Below, in pieces: positions 8,649 to 17,461 of a stretch of 64,000 nucleotides of DNA. Origin of the DNA: Thiosymbion sp942492625 (GTDB lineage Bacteria > Pseudomonadota > Gammaproteobacteria > Chromatiales > Chromatiaceae); contig CALOFM010000021.1 in NCBI GenBank assembly GCA_942492625.1, positions 1 to 64,000 of the forward strand, written 5' to 3'. Under the pieces are notes generated by a model. It saw only the letters and a program-made list of their open reading frames with translations. It made no database searches and was not told the origin of the DNA. The first letter of the stretch is position 1; every line of letters starts with the position of its first letter. A program made the translations under genes and the position numbers.

Positions 8649-9579
8649 CGATCCGCCGATGGGGCGACGATCGGCGACGAGGTACGTCGAATCCACCGCC
8701 TTCCACATGCGCTTCAAGCCGGGGCGACGTCATTTTCGGCTAAGCGGCGAGCCTATCAGCGGAAGGTAGCGGTTGCAGACTTCGAGCGGCATCTGCTCGG
8801 CGACATGCGATAGGTGCTTGGAGGCCAAGCCGGATGTGGTCCTGCCGGAGTTGCTGCCGTTCTTCATGCAGACCGACGCTTTCATGGAGCACGCCTAGTC
8901 GAGATATCGGTGGGCTCGCTGTCGCCAACCATCAACTGGAAGACCTCGCTGAGGTTCGAGTTCGCCCTGCCGCCGATCGAGGAGCAGCGGCGGATGGTGG
9001 CCGCCTTGACTGCCGCCCGAAAGGCTGCAGATGCGCTGCTTGCCACAGAACAGTCGCTCTAATAGCGCGTATGAGTCTTGGGTTGAGTCTCGACTTACTG
9101 GGCACGAATGGCCTGAACGCCCTGCGTCAGACTTACTGGATCGGGCAACGGTGGGAATCGTAGTCAAGCCGGCTGCGCTGTATGTAGATCATGGTGGCGT
9201 ACCAGCCCTCGTTCACTGAATGTTCTGCCCGACCGAATTTCTTGGAAAGATTGTGTGTCGTATCTCGGAGCGCGGGCATGAGGAGCACCGAGAGCTCACG
9301 CCCTCCGAGCGGTGACGTCGTGCTGTATCGTTCGAAGCGGGCGACCGACTGCGCGATGCTGCCGTGATCCCGATGGAATGCCAAGACCACGGACTGAACG
9401 CAATTGACCTGATCGTCTCAACACCCGGACCAGACCTTCGTTCCGGATACTTCTGCCGTTTCCTGAACTCACGAGCTGGACGACGGCAGTTTGCCTCCGG
9501 ATTCGCGGGAACCGCTCAACTTCACTTCAACGTGAGCCTGTTCGACGAAGTTCCTGTGCCCGATTCCGACCGGCGCTGA
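8475..9579 (+). pseudogene. hsdS: Decayed type I specificity subunit (two target-recognition domains)
   Basis: Fragments of one HsdS occur in order but in changing frames: SGWTTIAFGDVV (8508 on), LKLTIRRWGD (8639 on), AFHMRFKPG (8698 on), GDVIFG, AYQRKVAVADFE (8751 on), LPELLPFFMQTD (8845 on), then SLRFEFALPPIEEQRRM and a coiled conserved region ending at 9062. A second target-recognition domain follows: VGIVVKPAALYVDHGGVPAL (9153 on), SGDVVLYRS (9309 on), LNAIDLIVSTPGPD (9397 on) and HFNVSLFDEVPVP (9523 on). At least six frameshifts or stops separate these pieces. Without HsdS the adjacent HsdM and HsdR have no site recognition, so the system is probably inactive unless another HsdS is supplied in trans. 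Sequencing error alone would have to be unusually concentrated here. Confidence 0.85.
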
Positions 9580-9709
9580 GCAGAACTGCGTTCGAGAGGA
9601 AGTGGTGGCACTTCGATACTGCAATCCGCGACAAATCTGATCCACCGGATAGGTGAGCTGCAGGATTTTTCCGACAGGCTCTGCGCGAAATCCTGGTCGG
9701 AGGCGAGTC

Positions 9710-12625
9710 ATGACCTTCAACGAGTCCAACACCGTCGAAGCCTTCATCCGCGACCGCCTCCAGGACCTCGGCTGGGAGTTCATCGACCACGCCACACTCC
9801 CCCGTCAGCCCCAGGAGGTCCTGGTCGAGCCCCACCTCCGCGACGCCCTGATCCGCCTGAACCCCACCATCGCCGAGCGCCCCGAGCGGGCCGACGAGGT
9901 GCTCTACCGCCTGCGCGCCGCGATCATGACCGTCCGCGACACCGGGCTGGTCAAGGCCAACGAGGAATTCGCCGCCTGGCTGCTCGGCGACCGCTCCATG
10001 CCCTTCGGCGAGAACGGCGAGCACGTCACCATCCGCCTGATCGACTTCGAGGACCCGAAGCAGAACCGCTTCGTCGTCACCCAGCAGTTCACCTTCCGCG
10101 CCGGCAAGACCGAGAAGCGGGCGGACCTGGTGCTGCTGGTCAACGGCATGCCGCTGGTGGTCATCGAGGCCAAGACGCCGGTGCGCTCCAGCCAGAGCTG
10201 GCTCGACGGGGCGCTCCAGGTCCACGACGACTACGAGAAGAACGTCCCCGAGCTGTTCGTGCCGAACCTGTTCTCCGTCGCCACCGAGGGCAAGGAGTAC
10301 CGCTACGGCGCCATCGTGATGCCGGTGGAGCTGTGGGGGCCGTGGCGGCCCGAGGGGAACAAGTCGGGTGAGGACGCGCCGCCCTCGATGGAGCAGGTTG
10401 AGCGGGCGGTGGGCTCGATGCTGCGCCCGAACGTGGTGCTCGACATGCTAGCGAGTTTCACCGCCTACGCCACCCACAAGGGCAAGCAGCGGATCAAGAT
10501 CATCGCCCGCTACCAGCAGGTGGAGGGCGTGAACCGGATCGTCGAGCGGGTGGTCGCCGGCCGGCCCCGCAAGGGCCTGATCTGGCACTTCCAGGGCTCG
10601 GGCAAGTCGCTGCTGATGCTGTTCGCGGCCCGCAAGCTGCGCCTGCATCCGGCGCTGAAGAACCCGACGGTGCTGGTGGTGGTGGACCGCATCGACCTGG
10701 ACAGCCAGATCAGCGGCACCTTCTACGCCGCGGACATGCCGAACATGGTCCGCAGCGAGAGCCGTAGCGAGCTGAAGGACCTGCTGGAGAAGGACGTCCG
10801 CAAGGTGGTGGTCACCACCATCCACAAGTTCGGCGAGACCTACGGGGTGCTGAACACCCGGGACAACATCATCGTCATGGTCGACGAGGCCCACCGCACC
10901 CAGGAGGGCGACCTCGGGCGGCGCATGCGCGAAGCGCTGCCCAACGCCTTCCTCTTCGGCCTCACGGGCACACCGATCAATCGGGCCGACAAGAACACCT
11001 TCTACGCCTTCGGCGCGGAGGAGGACGCCAACGGCTACATGAGCCGCTACGGGCTGGAGGAGTCGATCCGCGACGGCGCGACCCGGCCGCTGCACTTCGA
11101 GCCGCGGCTGGTGGAGCTGCACATCGACCAGGCGGCCATCGAGGATGCTTACAAGGAGCTGACCGAGGGCCTGACCGACGAGGACCGTGACAAGCTCGGG
11201 AAGGCAGCCGCCAAGATGGCGGTGCTGGTTAAGGCCCCCGAGCGCGTCCAAGCGATCTGCGCCGACATCGCCGAGCACTACCAGGAGAAGGTCGCCCCCA
11301 ACGGCTTCGGTGCCCAGGTCGTCACCTTCGACCGTGAGAGCTGCCTGCTCTACAAGCAGGAGCTCGACCGGCACCTGCCACCAGAGGTGTCGGACATCGT
11401 CATGTCCGTCAACAGCGGCGAGGAGCAGTACGCCCCCTACCGGCGCGACCGGACCGCCGAGGAGAAGCTGCTGGACCGCTTCCGCGATCCCAAGGACCCG
11501 CTGAAGATCCTGATCGTCACCTCCAAGCTGCTCACCGGGTTCGACGCCCCGATCCTGCAGACCATGTACCTGGACAAGCCGCTGCGGGACCACACCCTGC
11601 TGCAGGCCATCTGCCGCACAAACCGGCCTTACGGGGAGACCAAGACCCACGGTCTGATTGTCGACTATCTCGGCATCTTCGACGACGTCGCCCAGGCCCT
11701 GCAGTTCGACGAGAAGGGCGTGCAGAAGGCGGTGTCCAATATCACCGAGCTGGTCGCCGCGCTGCCTGGCGCTATCCAGAAGTGCCTCGCCTACTTTGCG
11801 GGCGTGGACCGCTCGCTGACCGGCTACGAGGGCCTGATCGCGGCCCAGGATTGCCTGCCGACCGACGAGCTGCGGGATGCCTTTGCGGCCGACTTCAGTG
11901 TGCTTTCGCGCATCTGGGAGGCCCTGTCACCAGATCCGGTGCTGACCCAATACGAGCAGGACTACCGCTGGCTCGGGCAGGTCTACGAGTCGCTGAAGCC
12001 CTCCACCGGCACCGGCCGTCTCCTCTGGCACCGGTTGGGGGCCAAGACCATTGAGCTGATCCACGAGAACGTCCGCGTCGGTACCGTCCGCGACGACCTC
12101 GACACCTTGGTGCTGGATGCCGATCTTCTCGAGGCGGTATTGAGCGATCCGGATCCGACGAAGAAGGCGAAGGAGATCACGATCAAGCTCACCGCGCGGC
12201 TTCGAAAACACTCGGACAATCCGCGATACAAGGCCCTTGCGGAGCGTCTCGAGGATCTGAAGGAGCGCCATGAGCACGGCCTGCTCGTCAGCATCGACTT
12301 CCTAAAAGAGCTGTTGGAGCTGGCCAAAGACGTCGTGCAGATGGAGAGGGAAACCCCGGTCGAAGATGAGATCGACCGGGGCAAGGCCGCACTGACGGAG
12401 CTGTTCGAGGAGGCCAAGAACGGCGAGACGCCGGTGATGGTGAAACGCATCGTCGACGACATCGACGAGATCGTGCGCCAGGTCCGCTTCGACGGCTGGC
12501 AGACCACCCATGCGGGCGAACGCGAGGTCAAGATCGCGCTGCGCAAGACCCTGTTCAAGTACAAGCTGCACCAGGACACGGAGCTGTTCGACCGGGCGTA
12601 TGGGTATATCCGGGAATATTACTAG
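9710..12625 (+). CDS. hsdR: Type I restriction endonuclease/translocase subunit
   Basis: Role: ATP-driven DNA translocation and cleavage in the HsdR2M2S complex. Seen: the ATG at 9710 is preceded by GGAGG and followed by the family start FNESNTVEAFIRDRL; an earlier in-frame start exists but lacks a ribosome site. 971 residues, normal for HsdR. The PD-(D/E)xK nuclease motif is ADLVLLV...VVIEAK at residues 138-155. Superfamily 2 helicase motifs follow: GSGKS near 295, VDEAHR near 390, LTGTPI near 420 and a motif VI region (ICRTNRPYGE) near 640. A coiled C-terminal helical domain ends the protein. The frame is intact although the hsdS just upstream is wrecked, so either decay is recent or HsdR is kept for another partner. 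Confidence 0.95.
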   Translation: MTFNESNTVEAFIRDRLQDLGWEFIDHATLPRQPQEVLVEPHLRDALIRLNPTIAERPERADEVLYRLRAAIMTVRDTGLVKANEEFAAWLLGDRSMPFGENGEHVTIRLIDFEDPKQNRFVVTQQFTFRAGKTEKRADLVLLVNGMPLVVIEAKTPVRSSQSWLDGALQVHDDYEKNVPELFVPNLFSVATEGKEYRYGAIVMPVELWGPWRPEGNKSGEDAPPSMEQVERAVGSMLRPNVVLDMLASFTAYATHKGKQRIKIIARYQQVEGVNRIVERVVAGRPRKGLIWHFQGSGKSLLMLFAARKLRLHPALKNPTVLVVVDRIDLDSQISGTFYAADMPNMVRSESRSELKDLLEKDVRKVVVTTIHKFGETYGVLNTRDNIIVMVDEAHRTQEGDLGRRMREALPNAFLFGLTGTPINRADKNTFYAFGAEEDANGYMSRYGLEESIRDGATRPLHFEPRLVELHIDQAAIEDAYKELTEGLTDEDRDKLGKAAAKMAVLVKAPERVQAICADIAEHYQEKVAPNGFGAQVVTFDRESCLLYKQELDRHLPPEVSDIVMSVNSGEEQYAPYRRDRTAEEKLLDRFRDPKDPLKILIVTSKLLTGFDAPILQTMYLDKPLRDHTLLQAICRTNRPYGETKTHGLIVDYLGIFDDVAQALQFDEKGVQKAVSNITELVAALPGAIQKCLAYFAGVDRSLTGYEGLIAAQDCLPTDELRDAFAADFSVLSRIWEALSPDPVLTQYEQDYRWLGQVYESLKPSTGTGRLLWHRLGAKTIELIHENVRVGTVRDDLDTLVLDADLLEAVLSDPDPTKKAKEITIKLTARLRKHSDNPRYKALAERLEDLKERHEHGLLVSIDFLKELLELAKDVVQMERETPVEDEIDRGKAALTELFEEAKNGETPVMVKRIVDDIDEIVRQVRFDGWQTTHAGEREVKIALRKTLFKYKLHQDTELFDRAYGYIREYY

Positions 12626-12704
12626 CCTTTGTCCCAATCGACGCTAACTCACGCAAGCATTCGCAGACGCTCGGTATCACTTCATGCATCGGTTCGGAGA
12701 CTTC

Positions 12705-14561
12705 ATGACGTTCGACGAGCTACTTGAGCGCCTGGACATCGGCGAAAGCCAAGACATCGAGTTCAAGCTGGCAGAGGGCGGATTCCCGCGTTCAGCCTGG
12801 AGTACGATTTCTGCCTTTGCCAATACGGTCGGCGGTTTTCTCGTCCTTGGCGTCCGAGAGCGCTCAGGCCGATTCGAGATCAGTGGCGTAAAGAATCCGC
12901 AATCCCAGTTGAAGGACTTCTGGAACGGCCACAACAACACGCAACTGCTGAGCACTCCGCTTTGCGCAGAAACTGACGTGAGCATTCACGAGCTCGAAGG
13001 AAGGAAAATTCTTGTTGTTCAAGTACCGCCGGCAACCCGAACCCAGCGCCCCGTGTTCATCGGGGGCAACCCGCTAACTGGCACCTTCAAGCGAAACTAT
13101 GAGGGGGACTATCGGTGCACCGATTCCGAGGTCCGACAGATGCTCCGCGATGCGGGAGATACGCCCCAGGATGGTCAGATCATCGAGCATTTCGGGCTCG
13201 ACGACCTTGATGCGGAAACGCTCAAGGCCTTCCGCAATCGGTTCTCCTCGCGGGAGCCCGATCACCCGTTTCTGGCCTATGACGATCAAGGACTGCTGAC
13301 CCAACTCGGCGGATGGCGGCGTGATCGCGCAACCGGCGCAGAAGGTCTGACGCTCGCCGGACTTTTGATGTTTGGCAAGGAAATGAGCTTGGTCGATCTC
13401 CTCCCCAGATTCCATCTGGATTACCAGGAGAAACAGGGTGAAGACCCGGAGGAGCGATGGAGCTTCCGCCTGACCCTCGATGGACGCTGGCAGCCTAACC
13501 TCTTCAATTTCTACTATCGAATCTATCCCCGCCTCGTCGACGGACTCAACGTACCCTTCAAGCTCGACAGGGATTCCGTGCGCTTGGGTGAGACCCATGT
13601 TCATCAAGCGCTTCGCGAAGCCTTGGTGAACGCATTGGTCCACGCGGACTACCAAGGCTCTCAGGGCGTTACGGTCGTCAAGCGGCCCGATGCGTACGTC
13701 TTCCGAAACCCCGGACGTCTCCGGATCCCTCTCGACAGACTCTACGAAGGCGGAGTCAGCGACCCACGCAATCCCCACCTTCAGAAAATGTTCCAGATGT
13801 TGGGCTTGGGCGAAAAGTCCGGATCCGGCTTCCCCAAGATCCTGCGCGCCTGGAGGGAGCAACATTGGATTTACCCCATGGTGTCCGAGGCGCTCGACCT
13901 CGAGATGACCACGCTCACCTTGCCGCTGGCAAGCCTGATTCCGGAAGAGGTCGAATCAGAGCTGCGTGAAATTGTCGGGGACGCTTACGGCAGCCTACCG
14001 GAGCTCGATCGAATCAGTCTGGTGTTAGCGCACCGCCTCGGCGAGATCGGCAACGCCGACATCCAACCCTATTGCATGGACCATCCGCGAGAGATCGGCA
14101 TCCGACTGAAATATCTCGTCGACCACGGCTGGCTCGAAAAGAAGGGCCAGGGCCGGGGCACGAGGTACCAGCTTTCCGGACGACACATTCCCGGGCAGCT
14201 GTCGCTGGGAGACACAGCAAACACTTCCACGAGCATCCAACATAGCACCCCGAACTCCGAACATTACGGGCCAGACTCCGAACATTACGATCCGGACTCC
14301 GAACATTACAAAGCCCTTTTGGAGATCGCAGAACCAATACGAAAAAAAGGTCGCGCCAACAGGGACTTAGTCAGACAGACAATCCAACAGCTGTGTTCGG
14401 GGCGATACCTGGACCTCCGAACATTAGCGGAACTGCTGGGTCGCGAACCCGATAGTGTTCGCAACCACTACGTAAAGCCGATGTTGGACGCAGGACTTCT
14501 ACAGTTGAAGTACCCCGCGCACACCAACCATCCTAAGCAGGCTTACCGATCCGTAAACTGA
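12705..14561 (+). CDS. Schlafen/AlbA_2-domain ATP-binding protein
   Basis: Seen: the ATG at 12705 has GGAG six bases upstream and gives the usual family start MTFDELLERL; an ATG at 12684 lacks a ribosome site. 618 residues. The AlbA_2 (Schlafen-like) domain is at about residues 1-130 (GESQDIEFK, ISAFANTVGGFLVLGV). A GHKL-like ATP-binding domain follows (HQALREALVNALVHADYQ, then GEKSGSGFPKI). The C-terminal part has winged-helix-like segments joined by a linker with three SEHY repeats. Known: proteins of this layout are annotated as putative transcriptional regulators or DNA-binding ATPases and are frequent beside restriction systems. Control of the RM locus or an accessory defence function is inferred from position only. 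Confidence 0.85.
   Translation: MTFDELLERLDIGESQDIEFKLAEGGFPRSAWSTISAFANTVGGFLVLGVRERSGRFEISGVKNPQSQLKDFWNGHNNTQLLSTPLCAETDVSIHELEGRKILVVQVPPATRTQRPVFIGGNPLTGTFKRNYEGDYRCTDSEVRQMLRDAGDTPQDGQIIEHFGLDDLDAETLKAFRNRFSSREPDHPFLAYDDQGLLTQLGGWRRDRATGAEGLTLAGLLMFGKEMSLVDLLPRFHLDYQEKQGEDPEERWSFRLTLDGRWQPNLFNFYYRIYPRLVDGLNVPFKLDRDSVRLGETHVHQALREALVNALVHADYQGSQGVTVVKRPDAYVFRNPGRLRIPLDRLYEGGVSDPRNPHLQKMFQMLGLGEKSGSGFPKILRAWREQHWIYPMVSEALDLEMTTLTLPLASLIPEEVESELREIVGDAYGSLPELDRISLVLAHRLGEIGNADIQPYCMDHPREIGIRLKYLVDHGWLEKKGQGRGTRYQLSGRHIPGQLSLGDTANTSTSIQHSTPNSEHYGPDSEHYDPDSEHYKALLEIAEPIRKKGRANRDLVRQTIQQLCSGRYLDLRTLAELLGREPDSVRNHYVKPMLDAGLLQLKYPAHTNHPKQAYRSVN
14254..14309 (+). repeat. Three in-frame 21-bp repeats encoding an SEHY linker
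   Basis: ACTCCGAACATTAC occurs at 14254, 14275 and 14296, exactly 21 bases apart, encoding NSEHY, DSEHY and DSEHY in the linker of the AlbA_2 protein. A fourth CTCCGAACATTA lies at about 14415 in another reading frame. Similar SEH-rich linkers recur in this protein family, so repeat number may vary between strains. Confidence 0.75.
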
Positions 14562-14684
14562 TGCAACGCCGGCGTACCGGCCTCTGCACGTTTTCTCTAT
14601 GCGAACCACGACCGCGATTGAAAACGATTTCAGAAAAAACCGGTCGGCTAACAACGCGACCGTGTGCGAGCTCGCGAAGCGCAA

Positions 14685-15482
14685 ATGGACCGCGAATTAG
14701 AGACGACTTTCAAGCGATATATCGGTATCGACTATTCGGGCGCGCAGACGCCGACCGCGAGCCTGAAGGGCCTGCGCGTTTATCTTTCCGAAGGCAGTGC
14801 GCCGCCCGTTGAGATCCAACCACCGCCATCCCCTCGCAAGTACTGGACACGGCGGGGTATCGCCGCGTGGCTGGTGGAACGGCTGTCGGAGGACGTTCCT
14901 ACATTGGTTGGTATCGACCATGGATTCTCATTCCCCCTTCGTTATTTCGAGACCCATCACTTGCCCCCGGATTGGCCTGCATTTCTCGATGATTTCCAGC
15001 GGCACTGGCCGACCGATGGCGATCATACCTACGTGGACTTTGTCCGAAACGGTTCGGTTGGGAACGGGGCAGCCCGGATAGGAAACACACGCTGGCGTCG
15101 CTCGACCGAGGAACGCGCCGGCGCTGCGAAATCGGTCTTTCATTTCGATGTGCAGGGACAGGTAGCGAAATCCACCCATGCCGGGATTCCCTGGTTGCGG
15201 TTCATCCGCAAGCAGCTGGGCCGGCGTGTTCATTTCTGGCCCTTCGATGGCTGGGAGATCCCGGCGGGTTTCTCTGTCGTGGCCGAGGCCTATCCTGCGC
15301 TCTGGAGCCGGGGCTTTGCCCGCGAGGATCGGACCAGCGACCAGCACGACGCCTACAGCATCGCCGCCTGGCTCAGCGGCGCCGACCGTGACGGAAGCCT
15401 CGCCGCATTTCTCAAGCCGGGTTTGAGTCCCCAGGAGCAGGCCGTGGCCCAGGTCGAGGGCTGGATCCTGGGCGTAGCGTAA
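14685..15482 (+). CDS. Conserved protein with RNase H-like (DUF429-type) N-terminus
   Basis: Seen: 265 residues from the ATG at 14685; a GTG at 14664 would add seven residues and neither has a good ribosome site. The opening YIGIDYSGAQTP is the first strand and Asp-containing turn of the RNase H/actin-like fold, as in DUF429 proteins. A second acidic strand LVGIDHGFSFPLRY follows near residue 75, and a late DQHDAYSIAAWL carries further Asp residues suited to metal binding. These are consistent with a predicted nuclease, but the family is not experimentally defined to my knowledge. It lies between the Schlafen-type gene and the recombinase, so it is island cargo. Confidence 0.6.
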   Translation: MDRELETTFKRYIGIDYSGAQTPTASLKGLRVYLSEGSAPPVEIQPPPSPRKYWTRRGIAAWLVERLSEDVPTLVGIDHGFSFPLRYFETHHLPPDWPAFLDDFQRHWPTDGDHTYVDFVRNGSVGNGAARIGNTRWRRSTEERAGAAKSVFHFDVQGQVAKSTHAGIPWLRFIRKQLGRRVHFWPFDGWEIPAGFSVVAEAYPALWSRGFAREDRTSDQHDAYSIAAWLSGADRDGSLAAFLKPGLSPQEQAVAQVEGWILGVA

Positions 15483-15556
15483 ACGAGTCGAATCCAGGAT
15501 AGGGTGATTTCGGTAGCATCTTGATCAGACGGAATGTTTATTTAACACTAAACGCT

Positions 15557-17125
15557 ATGAATAGACGTAAAGAAAAATGCCCCGTTTCGGCGCCCGTCCC
15601 CAAGCACGCGCTGCTCTACGCGCGCGTGTCATCCAAAGAGCAGGACAAGGAAGGCTTCTCAATCCCCGCCCAGCTCAAGCTGCTGCGCGACTACGCGCGG
15701 TCAGAAGGCATCCGGGTCGTCGAAGAGTATGTGGACGTGGAGACGGCCAAGCAGGCCGGCCGCTCCAGCTTCGGTGAGATGGTGGACTATCTCCATCAGC
15801 ATCCGGAAGCCCGCATCATCCTGGTGGAGAAGACTGACCGCCTATACCGTAACCTCAAGGACTGGGTGACCCTCGACGAGCTCGACCTGGAGATACACTT
15901 CGTCAAGGAGAACGTGGCCCTCTCTCCCGACGCCCGTTCTTCCGAGAAGTTCATGCACGGCATCAAGGTGCTGATGGCGAAGAACTACATCGACAACCTC
16001 TCGGAGGAGACGCGCAAAGGGATGACCGAGAAGGCGGAGCAGGGGATATGGCCTTCCTATGCGCCTTTCGGCTATCGGAACGTGGTCGGTGAGAACGGAA
16101 AGAAGACCATCGAGCCCGACCCGGCACTTGCACCGGTCGTCCGCCAGATGTTCGAGTGGTACGCGACGGGGCGACACTCCATCCGGGAGATCACCCGAAT
16201 GGCCCGCGGCGAGGGCCTGGCTTTTCGCAAGACCGGAAAGCCGGTGCCATCCAGCGGCGTCCACAAGATGCTTCGAAACCGAGTCTACAAGGGCGAGTTC
16301 ACCTGGGATGACAAGACCTACAAGGGTAGTCACCAGCCAATCGTGAGCCGGGATCTCTGGGAAAAGGTGCAGGCCGTGCTCGAAGGCCGATATGCGAAGC
16401 GGACTCGCAAGCCGAAGCATGACTTCGCGTTCACCGGGCTGATCCGCTGTGGGCACTGCGGGTGTGCGATGGTCGCGGAGCTCAAGAAGAGCCGCTACGT
16501 CTACTACCACTGCAGCAGGGCGAAGGGGAAATGCCCGGAGCCCTATACGAGGGAGGAGGCGCTGGAGGAGCGGTTCGCCGAGCTGCTGGACCGGCTTCGG
16601 TTCGACGACGAGGTGCTCGCCTGGGTATCACATGCCCTGCGGGTCAGCCACGGTGACGAAAAGCAGCACCACGAAGACGCGATTCGCCGGATTCAGGTCG
16701 ATTACGATCGTCTGCAGAACCGCATCGACGCGATGTACATCGACAAGCTCGACGGCCGGATCGACACCGACTTCTTCGACCGCAAAGCCGCGGAGTGGCG
16801 CGAAGAGCAGCGGAAGTGCCTGGAGCTTATCGGCGAGCACCAGGACGCCAACCAGACCTACCTCGACGAGGGCATCCGCCTTCTCGAACTCGCGCAGAAG
16901 GCAGGCAGATTGTTCCGTCAGCAGTCATCCGCCGAAAAACGGCGCCTTCTCGGATTTGTACTATCGAACTGCACATGGAAGGACGGTCAACTGACGGCAG
17001 AATACCGCCAACCGTTTGATCTTCTTGCGAAAAACGTGATCGCGCTGGAAAAGAAAAAGCTGGCTGAGCGCACTCAAACCGGCATTTCTGATAATTGGCT
17101 CCCTGGAGAGGACTCGAACCTCTGA
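15557..17125 (+). CDS. Large serine recombinase (island integrase)
   Basis: Role: site-specific integration and excision through a serine-DNA intermediate. Seen: the ATG at 15557 gives 522 residues; a TTG at 15521 would add twelve. The resolvase domain starts at YARVSSKEQ with the catalytic Ser, and includes EKTDRLYRN. A recombinase domain follows (FGYRN... IREITRMARGEGL) and a zinc ribbon CGHCGCA...CSRAKGKC. A long coiled coil follows. Odd: the last nine codons and the stop are read from the 3' end of tRNA-Asn on the opposite strand, beginning exactly at its encoded CCA. This places the att site at the junction and makes the gene the right-hand border of the island. Confidence 0.92.
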   Translation: MNRRKEKCPVSAPVPKHALLYARVSSKEQDKEGFSIPAQLKLLRDYARSEGIRVVEEYVDVETAKQAGRSSFGEMVDYLHQHPEARIILVEKTDRLYRNLKDWVTLDELDLEIHFVKENVALSPDARSSEKFMHGIKVLMAKNYIDNLSEETRKGMTEKAEQGIWPSYAPFGYRNVVGENGKKTIEPDPALAPVVRQMFEWYATGRHSIREITRMARGEGLAFRKTGKPVPSSGVHKMLRNRVYKGEFTWDDKTYKGSHQPIVSRDLWEKVQAVLEGRYAKRTRKPKHDFAFTGLIRCGHCGCAMVAELKKSRYVYYHCSRAKGKCPEPYTREEALEERFAELLDRLRFDDEVLAWVSHALRVSHGDEKQHHEDAIRRIQVDYDRLQNRIDAMYIDKLDGRIDTDFFDRKAAEWREEQRKCLELIGEHQDANQTYLDEGIRLLELAQKAGRLFRQQSSAEKRRLLGFVLSNCTWKDGQLTAEYRQPFDLLAKNVIALEKKKLAERTQTGISDNWLPGEDSNL

Positions 17126-17171
17126 CCTAGTGATTAACAGTCACCCGCTCTACCGGCTGAGCTACCAGGGA
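17096..17171 (-). tRNA. tRNA-Asn (GTT)
   Basis: A full cloverleaf on the minus strand, 76 bases including an encoded CCA. Acceptor arms TCCCTGG and CCAGGGA pair; the anticodon loop CTGTTAA carries GTT; the T loop is TTCGAGT. The 3' end is the probable integration site of the island to its left. Confidence 0.97.
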
Positions 17172-17355
17172 TCGGTGCAAGCGCCGAAGTATAAGCATGG
17201 TATCAGAAGGGGTCAAGCATGCCGCTATGCATCGGCCGGTAGGTCGATCAGGCGTCCAGGAAGCCGCAAGCGGCGACCGGCTTCGGCGGTCAGGCTTGGG
17301 CGATTTCTGTCAATGAACGTATCATCGTATGCGTCTTCTCGCCCGTCCTCGTGTT

Positions 17356-17396
17356 GCGCCAGCAGTCACATAGCCCTGCTATGTTCCTGCTGGCGC
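17356..17396. repeat. Long two-part hairpin in the tRNA-Asn/aspC gap
   Basis: GCGCCAGCAG (17356-17365) pairs with CTGCTGGCGC (17387-17396), and inside it ACATAGC pairs with GCTATGT around a CCT loop. The gap 17172-17461 holds no convincing gene. On the minus strand one frame reads DYEGFSFVFKERQQEHSRA, then a stop within the hairpin, then LLAQHEDGREDAYDD, which looks like a decayed coding remnant or a mobile palindromic element. No rho-independent U tract follows. Confidence 0.6.
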
Positions 17397-17461
17397 TCCT
17401 TGAAGACGAACGAGAATCCTTCGTAATCTGGACATTCTTTTCCGGCAATCGCCTTGGTCCT

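Noticed and set aside
1..17095. Left copy of the tRNA-Asn 3' end (attL)
   Set aside because: No second copy of the 3' tRNA sequence was seen to the left within the window; the island must start before base 1.
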